Source: Davidsoniella eucalypti (taxonomy: Eukaryota > Ascomycota > Sordariomycetes > Microascales > Ceratocystidaceae). From it: DNA of 64,000 bases. This document shows, one piece after another, positions 35,383-48,929 of the stretch (positions are counted from its first letter, which is position 1; every line of letters starts with the position of its first letter). The position numbers and the translations under genes were made by a program. The notes below the pieces were generated by a model, which saw only the letters and a list, made by a program, of their open reading frames with translations, did no database searches and was not told the DNA's origin. The stretch is taken from contig RMBW01000089.1 in the NCBI GenBank assembly GCA_004009845.1, forward strand, positions 62,001-126,000, written 5' to 3'.

Positions 35383-38300
35383 CTAGACACCGGGGGTGGT
35401 GAAATCTTCGAAGTTGGGCCAGTTGCCCAGGCTAGCGGGATCACCGCCGATGCGGACATAGACACCAACGGCAGGGATGCCACCGTCCAGAACGAAGAAC
35501 TGGTACCAACCAGGGGGGGCAATCTCAGCAAGAGGAGGAGCCTGGACAGTGCAGGTCAAGCCCGAGCATGAGACCGACGGGAACAGCGTGCGAGAGCCCA
35601 TCGAGTTACCATGGGTCGATCCGACGCTACCAAGGAGAGAGACCTCGATGTCGCCGTTGACAGCAGCACCGCCCAGAGTGAAGGTGTAGCTGCCATCGTA
35701 CGCCCAGTCGCGCTGCTCCTCCTCTAGAGTGAACGAGGGACGAGGCTTGCCGCTCTTCAGGTAAGGAGGGATGAAGACCTCGACACGGTACTCCTGGGGG
35801 TGAGTGCCGTCCTCCGGATCAGAGCCCGAAACCAAGACACGGCCGTCAAGAAGAGTGATAGACTCGGAGTGGTACAGACGAGCGACGGTGGTGTTGGCGG
35901 CAACAGTCATGCGCTGAGTAACGGGCTTGCGGGGGTCGTACAGGATGGCGTTCAGGTTAGGATCAGTGGCGAGGCCGAAGCCGGCAACACCCTGGTGGGC
36001 GCCGTTGTTGATGAGGTAAGTACCGTCGGGGAGCGGGGCGATGCAGGACATGACGCGGCGAGAAGGCATGCGCTCGATAACCCACTCGGCACCGTCGACG
36101 TCGGGCTGGGTTGACACGCAACTATCGAGGGCGTAGCCAGCGCCCACAGTCGAGCCACCGCAGATCAGGATGGTCAGAGGATCGGTGTACGGCGCATGCT
36201 GGGGAAGGAGCACGGCGGTGCCCTCGAGTGGGTAGGTGCGGCCACCGGTAGGGTCACCAGGAGCACCGGGGATAGCGGGCAAGATGCGGACAGTGTCGAG
36301 GGTAACGGGGTCTAGAATCCGGGCCATGTTCCAGTAGCCAGCAAAGATGCCACCAGAGGGCAGGACAAACATGAATGGGTACAGGTTGTTAGGGTCGGAA
36401 GTCTCCAGCCACTCGCAGTGCTTGTAGAGACCGCCCTCGGGCATGGGCAGAATCTCGAGAGACGGAACTGGAGCACCGTTGGAGCCCTCTTCACCACCGA
36501 CAACCAGAATAGAGCCGTTGGTCATGACCATGGCCGAGGGGTACCAGCGGCCCTGTTGCAGAGTCAGTTCCTCGACGTTCTCCTGCCAGTCATTGGTGCC
36601 GGGAACACCGTCTGAGCCGTCAGGCCAGTACAGGCGGACACCGTAGGTCGAGTCGCCAGACCAACCGCCAATGTTCAGCTGGCGGCCAGCCTTGTCGGGA
36701 AGAGTCAAGGCAGCCGAGCAGAAGATGTCAGTCTTGACGTTCATGGTGCGCCAAGCAAGATCCCAGTTATCGATCTCGGACAGATCCAGCTCGTACGCAC
36801 CAGTGGAGTTGGGCGGGCCAGTGCCGGACTTCTCGAGGAAAGTAACCTTGCCAGTGATAGCCTGGCTAGTAACGAGGGGAATGCAAACTCCACCGATAAG
36901 GAACTCGTATGCACCGCTGGCATCATCGTCAGCATCAGGAATATCCCACTTGTACAGAGGGTTGGCGGTATCGTTCCAGAAGTAGGTAGTCATGCGGGCC
37001 AGGCCACCGCAGATGGCCGACGCGTTGCCGGCACAAGCAATGCCGCACTCAGACTCGGGCCGGAAGGTAGCTCCAGTAGTAGCCATGTTCTCCGGGTCGC
37101 CGCAGTAGCACTCGCGGCCATACTCCAGGCCAGCAGCCATGAAACCAAACTGGGCGCACTCGCTGACACACTCAGCCGCGGTCATCTCAGGCATGATGAT
37201 TTGCCAAGCAAAGGTACGCGCATTGTTGATGTTGTCTTCAGCGCAGCCGGCATACGACCAGCTGCCGTTGAGACCTGCGGTCTGAGGCGCGGGGGGAGCG
37301 TAGACTTTAGGTTCACCTAGAGACAGGATAGTCATACGATCAGGACCACCGCATGTCTCAGTAGCATTACCACGGCAAGTAGTGCTGCAAGAAGAGGCAT
37401 CCGCCGCTTCAGTCCCGCCGTTGATGATGGCATCGCCACAGAAGCACTGGTACGAGTACTCGGCACCGGCAACGGTGTAGCCGAGGCCAGAGCAGGTAGC
37501 AACGCACGACTCGAGAGTCAGAGTGTCGCTATCGGGAGCCTGGTAGCTGAGAATGCGGCCAGACGCACCGTCAACCCAGCAGCCATAGTTGGCCCAGCCA
37601 GACGGCAGAGCGGTGGATATAGAAGTAGCAGTAGAGGTACCAGAAGCAGTACCAGAAGTGACAGAGGTACCGGTAGCTACGGCAGAAACAGAGGTATTGG
37701 TGACAGAAGCAGTAGCGCTAGTGGTAGAGGTTTCAGGAGCAGACAGAGTTCCACCAGTGACAATTGCAGTGCCTAAAGCAGAAGAGGATGGTGGGATAGT
37801 GTCATCATCGGGAGTCTCGGGAGCCACCGAAGTATACACCGAGAGACGGTTGCTGGCGCCACAGTACTCATACTGGTCGCCAGTGCAAGTCAGGCTGCAG
37901 TCATCAGCATCAGCAGCGACGGAGCCAGTGCCGAAAGAGTCACCACAGTAGCATTCACCACCGTACTCAGTACCAAAGTACTTGTAGTTTGCGCAGAAGG
38001 CGGCGCATGTCTCGAGAGTCATGCTGCTGCCAGATGTGTAGGAAGAGGCGGACAGAGCACGTGCCGAGGTAGCTTCGGTCTGGCAGCCATGCCAGTACCA
38101 AGCGGCAGCAGCGGTGCTGCCAGAGGCCGCAACGGTAACGTTGATGGGCTGTGAAGGCACAGACATAGTTGGGTTGTGCCACAGAGTAAGACGGGACGGG
38201 CCGCCGCAAGACTCGGTGCTGTTGCCCGAGCAGGCAGTAGAGCAATCAGAATCGGCCTCAGCAGGCGCAGAGCCAGTGGCTAGGCGGGAGCCGCAGTCTG

Positions 38301-39162
38301 AAAGGCAAACGTGTTAGAAAGGTGCGATATAGCAGGTAATCTTCGGTGTAAGTGAAGAGACAGAAAGTGGCGTGCTGTGCAAGTTGGGGAAGATATATGT
38401 GGCCAAGACTGGCCCTGGATCATTGCAGAAGGAGGCCTTTTTAAAGAATGCCAGACAAGAAATCAACACAGCGGAATCTGTCTATAACTCATCTTCCCGC
38501 CTCCAGGCGCAGATATGCATAGAGATGCGCCACACATGAAGGCGTCCAGCCAAGACCTTCGCGATGGTCTAGATCAAGTCTAGGCCGCACCTTCACGAAC
38601 AACCAACTAAATGGAGTGGGTTGAAGCTTGCAAATGGTATCTTGTTGCGGGTAGTGCCAGATAGTTCCACAGTTATACGGAGTTTATGATATCATGGTGG
38701 ACATAGGCTGTACACTAGCACTAACAAAATAGCACACTAGTGCTATAAAAGGAAACTTGTGGCTATTTCAGACGTGCTAGAGCTCAAATTTTGCTTGTAC
38801 TTACAGCACTCTGAATAATACTCAGTACCAGCGTACGGAAGAGACTTCGAGGCACAGTAGGCGGTGCAGAGCTCGTTGGTCATAGCCGTATCGGTAGATG
38901 CAGCAGAATCGATCGTGCGGCCAACATCGCTGGGTGCATACATATATTACGTCAGTACTAGTCGAATTAACGCGGACGTTGGGTAGTCTGTCACTTACGT
39001 ATAGCAGCCCACGAGCTCCCAGCCGCCGTCAAGCGACTCGGGGACACCTAGACCACGGGGCATCAGACGATTGCCATTGGCTATGGTGCCTCTGACGGCG
39101 GCAGCAGAAGCTGTGCCAGCTGAAGCCGCCAGAAGACTTGCCACAGAAAGATGGCCTTTCAT
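35383..39162 (-). CDS. secreted WSC-domain glyoxal/galactose oxidase-like copper radical oxidase (AA5 type)
   Basis: Three exons: 39162-38999, 38929-38805 and 38297-35383, giving 1067 aa. A signal peptide (about residues 1-22, ending TASA) marks it as secreted or wall-bound. Four Cys-rich WSC domains follow, at about 50-137, 163-252, 331-421 and 443-536. WSC modules bind wall glucans. A Ser/Thr-rich linker joins domains 2 and 3. The catalytic part is a glyoxal-oxidase kelch propeller plus the C-terminal early-set (DUF1929) domain. Copper-radical residues expected for AA5 enzymes are present: Cys623 and Tyr682 (in GRWYPSA) for the thioether bond, Tyr905-His906 (in ARLYHSES) and His992 (in STHGNSMGSR) as ligands. 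It probably oxidises aldehydes or alcohols to make H2O2. The exact substrate is unknown. The second intron (507 nt) splits WSC1. Confidence 0.9.
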
Positions 39163-42100
39163 GGCAGAAATAAAGCAGTGGTTGGCGACAGGAAAGAATC
39201 AAGGATACACAAAGATAGAAAAAAACGAAAGACTGGCGTCGGCGTATCACACGGCTTGTCCCAAGGCAAAGACACAGAGACGAGAGAGTCAAGAAAGCTC
39301 TAGCTGCCGGGGACCTACGATACTTGTACTAAATCATAGACACGCTGCCAAGACCGATATCACATCTATCCGGAGAAGAAAAAAAAGAAAGCTACGAGAG
39401 CTAAGCTACGATGGAAGCTTGACTTGCAGGTGAAAAACGCCCAGGGCGTGGACAGCGAACGGGCTAAGATATGTCTGCATCAGCTACTGTTGCTGCTAAC
39501 GGTAGTAACTAAACATGGACTCCCATGTAGTCCTCTCTTCAGTGCACACTATCGCCCGACTATCCATAGGACTGCTCCCACTGACAGCGGTCCAGAGATA
39601 AATGCTGTTTGTTTGACCTCCGGTCGTATGGCTCCAACAGAACCATGTCCATTGTATTTGGAAGGCCGGCCTAGTATCGCCGAAGGACAATGATCCTCAG
39701 GCAGAACACAATAGGCTATCTGTATAGAGCAACAATGACGGATGCAACGCAGCGCCCAGAAAGCAAACAGTGCCCTTCAAGGCCAAGTAAACAACACTCC
39801 AAGGCCAGACTAATACGAGCCTCTTGGTCTCCTTGCTATCAAAACTCCACTGGGCTGAGAATTTTTTCTTTCAGTGGTTCTTCTTCCATGTGCCCCGTGT
39901 ATGCAGGGATGGATCGGCCTGGTCTAGTTGTAGAACAAGGGTGGGATCCAAAGAATTCGGGCGTGAGAATAAGCCTGTGGCTCTTTTCTTTTGTTTCTTG
40001 CCGGACATGAGAAAACCACGCATGGCCCTTTTCTTGTTTTTGTTTTGCTTGTTCTGCTCTTGGGAGACTTTCAGCAACTTCGTGTCGGGAGATATGTACA
40101 TATACGTACACTCTGTCGACCTGTAATCTAACTATATGCAAGAGACGCCCAAGTATTGGACGCCGGGCCTGGCTAATACGCCTTCTTGGATCGTCGGTCT
40201 GTGTGGATGGACTCCTGGAAGCCCAATAGCCGCCGCTATCTTGCAATGGTGGCGAGTGGCCCGGCTCACGCACAGGCTCACGGTTCGTCGATGTCGTATC
40301 AAGACTCTCTACCATTAGAGCCTCCAACGGGCATAGAACAGCACGGCTGAAGCTGAGCCCTAGCAGGGATACGGCCAAGCGATGAGCCCACTTCGATGGT
40401 CGTCAGTTGCAGTCGTTGGTCGTGGCAGGTTAGCAAGCACCTCGCTTGACAATGCATCAACGCAGACCCGGAATTAGCCCAGACTAGACATATTCTCGTA
40501 CCTGCAAAGAGACAACAACGGTCCAGATGGCAGCTTTGATCGCGCCTCGCGAAAAAGAAACCAGAGACGAAGAAAAAGCTGGCACATGAGGCTTTTTCGA
40601 CAGTTAACACAAGCAGGAACACAATGATGAGATGTCAGTGTCCATTTAGCCGAGAGATTCATCGTCCGGTAATCCACAGGACTGGTGAGTCTGCTGTCGG
40701 CATCTTTTCTTGAATGATCTTCGTGTTTTTAAGCTAGTTTCCATGTTGATCAACCAAACCCTAAGTATGTGACCCTTATTTTTCTTTATGTATCGTATCC
40801 CACTAGTCTTTGGCTACAATGACCCAGACTTTCATCTTACAATTTAGTTCGTCGATCAACTGCAGATCTTCCAGCATCATGACTTTGCTTCAAGCAGCTG
40901 GCCTAGTAAAAATAGGATATCGTTGTCTTTGTGTCCTGCAAGGAACAACAAACAATCGACGGAGCAATCCATTGCACCACAACCTGAAGTATAAGTGTTT
41001 TAACCTTAAAACACGGTTTTTCCCATTCCATCTTGTATCCCGCTGCAGCAATCTTGTTTTACCTGCTTATGCCCCATAAGCCCTACCACCAATGACATCT
41101 GAATCACTCAATCACCATGCATCAGCGCCTGGTCCAGCATATGCCACCCAACATTCAACGTTACCAGACGTTCCACCGCTTGATTCTGTAAGCTAGCCAG
41201 TAAACGAAAGTGTAGTACCAAACACGATGATTGTCTGCTACATAGTTCGTAATACAAAGTCTTAATTTCCGGCTCTCATTTTCCGGCTCTCATTTTCCAA
41301 AGGCCGCCGAAACCTACCGACGCTCTCGCCTTACTTCTTTCGTACGATTAGCAGCAATTCAACCCAATATCTCATTCTCTTGCTTGGTTTACCGCTTCCC
41401 TTCCCTTCAACCTATAGCTAGAGACGCCCGGTTGTAGTGGATCCTAGATAGCCAGCACATTGGAAAATACGATATCAGGCTTGTCTAGTACGAGCTTGCG
41501 GCGCATTTCAAGACGGTCCCATTTAGACGCACTACAACTCTATCAAAACTATGCAAGAGCCCATCACAGTCTTTTCTAGGCGACTAGCCACCGAAAATGC
41601 TCCCTATTTCTCTACGGAAGCATCCATCCCATTAATCGAGCCATTTATATCTAGAATAGCCCCTTCACTTGCCTATCTATGCTGACCTGCATGTGACCAT
41701 TCAAAAACTTGCATATATCACACCTCAAACACGACAATATACCTTCAGGTGAGAAGAGACGAGAAAAAAAGCAATACTACGCCTTGAAATAGCCTAGTGT
41801 TTTTTCGTGTTTTCTATGACGACGTGAAGTCATCACGATACATATCACAGAACAAGCCCATTTAGATACAGAATAACTCCACGCTACGTAGAACTTCTCG
41901 TTTGTATTGACGCAGAATTGCCTTGAATTTCTAAGCTTATCATAGGGAGCTCAAGCGTGACAATTAAGGGAAGACGTACTATCTGTATCTACATAGACTA
42001 TTCTACATACAAAATGGACGATATCCTTCTCTCTATCTTTGGCAATATTACAACTCACAGCTACTCAAAAATAACCATTCTTCTTTAATCACAACTAAAC

Positions 42101-44198
42101 GAGTGCGGAAATAATCGTAATACCGCCAAATGGCGCTCGTTGATACCGGTGAAACCGTTTCCTTATGTTAGTACTATCACTATCAACTTTTGCGATAACA
42201 ACACGAATTTTCTATTATTCTATAGTCAAGATAACTTAACAATAGGCTCTAAATTGTAGCACTACTATCGCAATTGCTACCCTGTCTCTTCTTTCGACCG
42301 CCCATATTCGTCTTTACCAATGTAACCTTACCTCACTATGATGCTATATCTGTCGTTGGGCCGAGAGACCGGTCACAGTTCCTAAATAGTATAGTTTTAT
42401 AGATACGTGATATACCGGGCAAAATGCATGCCATAATTCTCTCTTCCCACATTTTAATGACATGTTAATAGATGATGCTCTAGATCCGTGTGCTCAGACA
42501 AAGAGAATAATGGCTCTTGATATGCCTACTATACTCGACAAGTTTACCCAGAACATGTGATTTTACATAGTTATACATAGTTATAGTAAATAGCCTTTAC
42601 TCCCGTGATCTGATTCATGTATTATAATACTTTATCACGTATATCTCTATAACCCTTCCAATAAGAAATATATAAATACATTCGTACCAATTTCTGAGTA
42701 AACTGAAGTAGTGGAGTTGGATCTTGGCTTTGATATCTCTACTGTTGTTTAAGTAGCAAGGTATACTCAACTCTTACCCTTCATAGAATAAGATATATAT
42801 ATATATATATTGTAGATATCATTTCCCATGGAAATCTGCACCAAAGATATCCAGATAGTGACTTCATCTTGTTTTAAAGTCAACCCCAAAGAAAGCTATG
42901 GACAACAGTCTACCATTACAGCTAATACTGGCTAATTCTAACCTCGAGTTCTCCTTCAAGTCTCATAGGTACCTCAACATGAGTATCTGATTCTGAGATG
43001 TGATAGTAAGCAGCCCCTAGAGACTAATAGATGGAGATACTCTCATTACTTTCCAAAGATTCATAACTTATAGTTCGAACCTTCGATAAGAAGAGGGGGT
43101 TTTGGTTTAGTTTAAGGGCCGTTCAATAGCCATTCTTCAATTCTTCAATAATCGAGGCAATGCCTGCATAGAGATATTCTTTTGATTGTCTTGACTTGAT
43201 CGATTTTCAGATCTGCACAAAACACAACAAGATATATCTTTTAGTATACAGTCAACAGCATTTCTTTAGTCACATTACCAAGCACTCAAATGGCTCGTGG
43301 TAGACGAAGCAGCTCGCTCCGATTGCCACAGTAGGTATCTCACTAATGCTGAGGTTAGAGGTGCCCTATTATGGCTAAAGAGGGCTTTACCCTCTTACAT
43401 CGGCATATGGGCCACCAATGACCATTCCGTATGACCTCAAACTTGTCGCAGCCTGGCTGGATTGTTAAGTAGCTTGAGTACACTAAGATCGGCGGCAATA
43501 AGCACATGCAGATCCTCTCGTCAATGAAGATTCCCAACATCAGTTTTCCTAAAGCATACAACAGAAGTGTTATAGACAGCATTTTCTGCACAGAGCTTTC
43601 TCACGGTGGCAACTAATAGTCGGAATTACATGACCAAAAAGCGCTCCTAAGATGCATTGCCTCAAGAGGCCTTCAAAGGCAACACGTGGAATTTCCCTTC
43701 CAGGTAAAAGATAGCTAGACTCTTTTATTATTTCTCAAGATATAATTGTAGCCTTGGAAATTAGCCTCATGCCTTGATTATAATACCTTTTAGGGTTTTT
43801 AGGGTTCACTTGGTACACAATATGGGAGCCTCGCCAGTAAATTTTACCAGCCCACTTCCTGTGATGAATAATTATGATATCATATACCAAGACCAAAATA
43901 TGAAAACGCTGCAAATTCAGGTTTTGTATCTTCAAGCTCAAGAATAAGCAAGAACTAACAATATTTTGGTTATAATCTTACTTTTATTTGAATTGACTTT
44001 TAACAACAGCTTTTTGTTAGCTTTTGTCTTGATTACAGTCTTCATCTGCAGCTTGTTGATATAAACAACATCGCGCATCCTCTTAGGGTTTGTGTCACAA
44101 ACCCCTGTTTTGTATCACTTTGCTAAAATTAATAATTAGGTCGGCTAACATTTCCAACATTATCACTTCATCTTTAGGAAAAATTAGGAGCTTTAATT
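39163..44198. other. 5 kb gap without recognised genes, FAP1 and oxidase upstream regions
   Basis: No protein family was recognised on either strand. The left kilobase has overlapping frames, including a 179-codon frame at 40378-39839 (-) whose composition is unremarkable. At 41092 an ATG opens 32 codons ending exactly at a GTAAGC sequence (41188), which could be an isolated first exon or an upstream frame. A 16 nt unit TTCCGGCTCTCATTTT is duplicated in tandem near 41270-41301. From 41.9 kb on the sequence is AT-rich and stop-dense, with a (TA)n run at about 42789-42810. Three TTAGGGTT sites occur in the last 420 bp before FAP1. Confidence 0.5.
43790..44104 (+). promoter_or_regulatory. telobox-like TTAGGGTT sites and palindrome upstream of FAP1
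   Basis: TTAGGGTT occurs at 43790-43797, again at 43799-43806, and at 44084-44091. The last copy overlaps a perfect palindrome GGGTTTGTG-T-CACAAACCC at 44086-44104, about 95 bp upstream of the FAP1 ATG. Such sites can bind TTAGGG-repeat factors (TBF1/TRF type) and palindromes often bind dimeric factors. Binding here is not shown, and TTAGGG also occurs elsewhere in the window. Confidence 0.35.
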
Positions 44199-47100
44199 AT
44201 GACGCCTCGTATCGAGGAGTCTGCTATATTACAGCGAACTGAAGGGCCATCGTCAAGACAGAATACAAATCGTCGTCCGAGAAATCGTGGACCGCGACGC
44301 CGGAACAATGGAGGTGCTGAAAGCACTGAGTCAGCAGCTGCAGCAGGTGTGATTAACACACCGACTGTTTCTACAGACACTGTATCGTCGGGTGCTACTC
44401 CTAATAATACTGAAAACACGCCTGAAGCTGGCTCGTCAAGAGGTTCTCGGAGAAGCCCGGGAAATCGTGGCTCTCGTCGGCCAGGTGCTAGTGATCAAAG
44501 CCAATCGAGGAGTCAAGAAACCACGAGAGAGACTGCCAATACTGCCAGTAGTAACTCTACTCAGGCTCGGTCCACTGGTCCGGGTCACCAGAACGACAAT
44601 ATCAGCGGCCCACGCTCGGGTTCGGGCTCGGGCTCGGGCTCTCTGAGGCGTCAGCGGCATGGGCCACAGAGCGTACAAACCAATGATATAAACAATCAAC
44701 AGCGTATCCGCAGTGAAGGCCAAAATGGCCGACGTGGTGGCCGGGGCGGGAATTCACAAAGATCTCGAAATCATCGAAATCAACCAGCTAGTCTGAGCGT
44801 TCATGCCGCTGAGTTTGTGCCTTCGTCAGTGGCAATCAATCGAGCTACTGCGTAAGTGATAACGACTGTAAGCGAGCAATGTATGCTTCTACATACACTA
44901 ACTATACCATAGTCAATTTGCAAATCACTCTTTATCTGATAGAGGACTTGAAATTTACAAGGCTATATTGGAACAGTCTCTTACATGCGAGATCTGCCTA
45001 GATAGCATAACCACCTCTGACGATATATGGTCACAGTGTCCGCGCTGCCGTCATCCGTTTCACTTTAAGTGTATCAAGGACTGGTGGAAATGCAAGACCT
45101 CGGATGGGTTTACTTCTACTAGTTGGCCCTGTGTACACTGTAACGAGACGCAAGACTCGCTACCAAGCATGCCTCTTTGTTGGTGCGGCAACTCTCATGA
45201 TCCTCATCAGCGTCCTGGATTGCCGCCGCATTCATGCGGCGATCAGTGTCGTAGAGTCAGATACTGTGGCCATCCGTGCACGGAGATCTGTCATGCCGGA
45301 AACTGTAGTGCCTGCCCCGCCATCGGCTCGGAAGCGTATTGTGCCTGTGGCCGTCAGAAGACAATGCTACGGTGTGGTGAGTCCATCGATAGTTATCGTT
45401 GCCCAAATGTCTGTAACGAACTTCTGCAGTGTGGCTTGCATCGTTGCTCACTTGTGTGTCATGAGCCTGGGCAGTGTGATCCATGCTCTGAAGTTATTGC
45501 CGGCGTCTGTCTTTGCGGCAAGAGCCAGAAGGAGGTGAAGTGCTCGTCTGCCCTTCAATCTGAGGTTGGCGTCAGCCGCGGCCACATCAATGGCCCTTTA
45601 CTTGTCGTTCCTCAAGGGGAAGTCTACCAAGGAATCTACAAGTGTGAGCAGAAGTGTCTACTACCTTTTGACTGTGGCTTCCACTTTTGTCAAGACTCTT
45701 GTCATATCGGGGCTTGTGCCATCACCCACTGCCCCGAATCTCCTGATGTGGTCACTTGCTGTCCCTGTGGCAAGACTAAACTAGCATCACTTGATGCGCC
45801 TGCCCGCACTTTGTGTACAGATTCCATCCCCTCTTGTGGAAACCTGTGTGGTAAAGCGATGCCATGCGGTCACCGATGTAATCTTGAATGCCACCAAGGA
45901 CCATGCAGCTATAATACCTGCGATGTAGTGTGTGAACTCAAGTGCCGCTGTAGTAGCCAATACCTCACGCTGCTGTGCTCTGAGTCTCGCGAGCCTCTTA
46001 TCTGTGACCGCACCTGCAACGCCCCTATGGAATGTGGGCGTCATCACTGCAAGGAAAAATGCTGTATGTCCGAGCCACCGAAAACCTACCGCAACCAGCT
46101 CCGTAAATATCGCGTATTCGACCCACTCCATGTTTGCCCGCGGCCTTGTGGGCGCAAAAAGGAGTGTGGAATCCACGAATGTCTCTTTACTTGCCATTCG
46201 GGTCGCTGCTCTCCGTGCTATGAGACAATCGATGAAGTTCAACAGTGCGGATGTGGCAATACAGTGCGTTTGCCGCCCGTTCCGTGCGGGTTCAAAGTCA
46301 ACTGTCAACTGCCCTGTCATCGAGAGCCGGCATGTGGACATCTCTCTGTTGAGCATCAGTGCCATCTAGACGACCAGCCGTGCCCGAGTTGTCCGTATCT
46401 AGTTCAAAAGCTATGTATGTGTGGAAATACTACCATGCGCAACGTTCCATGTGGCCGGTCGACACCATCATGTGGCCTCACTTGTGCTAAGCCGCTCCCA
46501 TGTGGGTATGTATATCGCTTAACAGCTTCCCCTATGTGTATATTATACACTACTAGGTAAACCGTCACTAACATATGTATGTGTAGTATGCATCTTTGTA
46601 ATCGTCTCTGCCATCAGGGCGAATGTGCGGCTGCGGATGCCATCTGCGAAGCAACTTGTGGTCTTCCTCGCCCCACATGTGGACATGCGTGCCCTGAGAA
46701 ATGCCATGTCGATAGCGGTATGTACAAACCTTACTTATACTATCATCTGGTGTTCATCTTACTAATGACCTCGTGTTTTTCTTTTCTCTAGGCGACTGTC
46801 CAGTCGATCGTCCATGCCAAAGAAAAGCCAATATATCCTGTCCCTGTGGACGCCGTTCACGCAAAGTGGACTGTGCCAGTCTAGTTGATGGAAAACCTAA
46901 GGAATGTGATGCCATTGGATGCGATAACGAGTGCCAGCATACAGCGCGCATCAAATCTCTCGCTGAGGCTCTCAACATTGACCCCATACGCAGCAGCAGC
47001 GCTGATATATCATATTCTGACGAGACCCTCGACACCTTCGACAAACGACCCGACTGGTGTCGTCAACAGGAGGATAGGCTGCGTACATTCATTGTCTCGC

Positions 47101-47972
47101 GCGATAACTGCATACGCTTTCCGCCTACGACAGTGCCAAATAGAGCATTTGTCCATGGTCTAGCGCAAAATCTCGGTCTACAGAGCCAAAGTGAAGGCCG
47201 TGAACCGCATCGTGCTGTCATGGTATTCAAGACAGAATCATTTGTCCCTTCTCTACCAACCAGGAACTTGACTGAAGCTTCCAAACTCCGTACGCAACTG
47301 TTAAAGAAGGCCAAAGCCGAAAAACAAAGTCGTGCTCAGGTGCTGGTATCTTCTACCTCAACGGCGAACGGCAGCTCCAGCACTGTCATGACAAGTGTCC
47401 CCTTAGTTGGCGGCTGGCACACAATTTCCAAGAAACAAAAACGGGTTGATATTCCAGGAGATCAACAGTCGTCCTCGACGGATGGGCCTGTTGCTAGTAC
47501 TTCATCCTCTACCACATCATCATCGACATCAGCATTTAAAGGCTCTAAAACATTTGTTTTACGCAGAAGGGCGGCACCAGTCGTCTCTCAACCAGCCGTC
47601 AGAAGCAATATATTCGCTAGCATCGAGAATATCAACGATGAGGATAGCAGTGGCTCAAGCGATCGCGAGTCCCGAGTTGACACTACTAACGCTGAAGTCG
47701 ATGATCAAATTCCCCCCATTGAACAAGTTTCACAAGATGGAAATGATGCTGAAGATAGTGCTGGTAACGTCCAAGAAAATGATGATGATCACGCTACAAG
47801 GCCCGTTCTTGATTCACTAGCGAACTTGAGTCGGGATGGTCACGAAATGAACGCTCATATTGAATCTACTGATGGACAGCATGATACTTCGTCGGATACT
47901 GGGGACGATGAAAATGTCGGGGGTGTGGTGATCTCTGATATCAACACTCAAAATCAAACTCAGGACGAGTGA
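44199..47972 (+). CDS. FAP1: NFX1-type zinc finger / R3H protein, FAP1 homologue
   Basis: Four exons: 44199-44851, 44913-46505, 46587-46717 and 46792-47972, giving 1185 aa. The family comprises human NFX1 and yeast Fap1, the latter a rapamycin-competing partner of the FKBP12 protein Fpr1. The N-terminus (1-215) is Arg/Gly/Ser-rich, with a GS repeat. A RING-like C4HC3 domain starts near residue 243 (CEICLDS, CPRCRHPFHFKC, WPCVHC). About nine NF-X1 zinc fingers of the CGxHxCxxxCHxGxC type follow (about 290-820). An R3H nucleic-acid-binding domain lies at about 870-940, with the signature Arg and His in RAFVHGLAQNLGL. The tail is Ser/Thr- and Asp/Glu-rich. Introns are 61, 81 and 74 nt. The last two split zinc fingers. 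The RING suggests ubiquitin-ligase activity; its targets are unknown. Confidence 0.93.
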
Positions 47973-48929
47973 GCTTAGGGGTAGCTCTTATAAATAAGAG
48001 GTCTATGAGGCCGGGCATGATGACTATACATGTAGATGTCAAAAAAGAAATGTGTATCATGGTATAGACTTATATGAATGTTGATTCCATGTTAGTCTCA
48101 TTATTACTTCTGTCTATTTCAGATAAAATAGACCTAGGCATATAAAAATTACAATGTCACATCCAACCTATACACACAAGACTGCTCAAGGTTCATATCA
48201 ATGTATCACAAGGGTAACTAACAATAGTAGGAACTAACCATAGCAATATAAATAATAATAATGAGGCAATGAAATGATTATACTCTAATAGTAGTAGTAG
48301 TACTGTCGGTGACTGGGTAAATAGTCAGGTGCAGTTTATACACGCCAATATGCTGCTTATGTACAAGAAAATAAAACAAAAAAAACAAAAAAAAGCTGGA
48401 ACCCGAATTATTGTGGCTCAAAGCGCAACTCTAAGCCGGGGGAGTTGATGGATGAAATCAGGCGAGAAAATTACTTTGTAATGAATCGGAAGGGGGACGC
48501 AAAGGAAATAGGTATAGCTCCAACATGTAAAAGTAAAGTAAAGGAAAAAGACAAATACTAATAGAGAGCCCCGTCATCCTTCGTAAGTCATATAGATAAA
48601 CGCTCTTTGATTATGACGAGCTGTTTCGTGGGTTTTGTAGAGGTTGGTGTGATAGATTCGATAGTCGGATACGGTGTTTTAGTTAGCAGTCAACACGGAG
48701 ACATGATACAATGAGCCGGCTATCTTTTAGTTTGAACTTCTGCCCAAGATATGTGCCGGGTTAAACGTCCCGATTAGATTCATCCTCGATCTATACAACC
48801 GCGGATGACTGCTATAAGATGAATTCCAGGGTCTAAGTCCCTTTCATGAAATATAGATCAACCGTAGCTGTCGCAAATCCCACCTAGAGGTTGCTGCATC
48901 AAAAGAAAGTATGTCGAAGAGGACAAGTC
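47973..48929. other. convergent 3' region of FAP1 and BEM46
   Basis: 957 bp lie between the two stop codons, longer than the other convergent gaps. The stretch is AT-rich, with an A-run near 48370-48395 and a short (TAG)n run near 48289-48303. No coding frame is seen. Confidence 0.45.

Noticed and set aside
37589..37951. 120-codon plus-strand frame opposite the WSC oxidase
   Set aside because: It is antisense to the Ser/Thr-rich linker; the repetitive codons keep both strands open.
42789..42810. (TA)n run considered as a transposon end or origin
   Set aside because: It is a simple microsatellite with no terminal repeats or flanking duplication.
45787..46365. 192-codon minus-strand frame in FAP1
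   Set aside because: It lies wholly opposite the zinc-finger exon, whose Cys-rich protein is unmistakable; the antisense product has no features.
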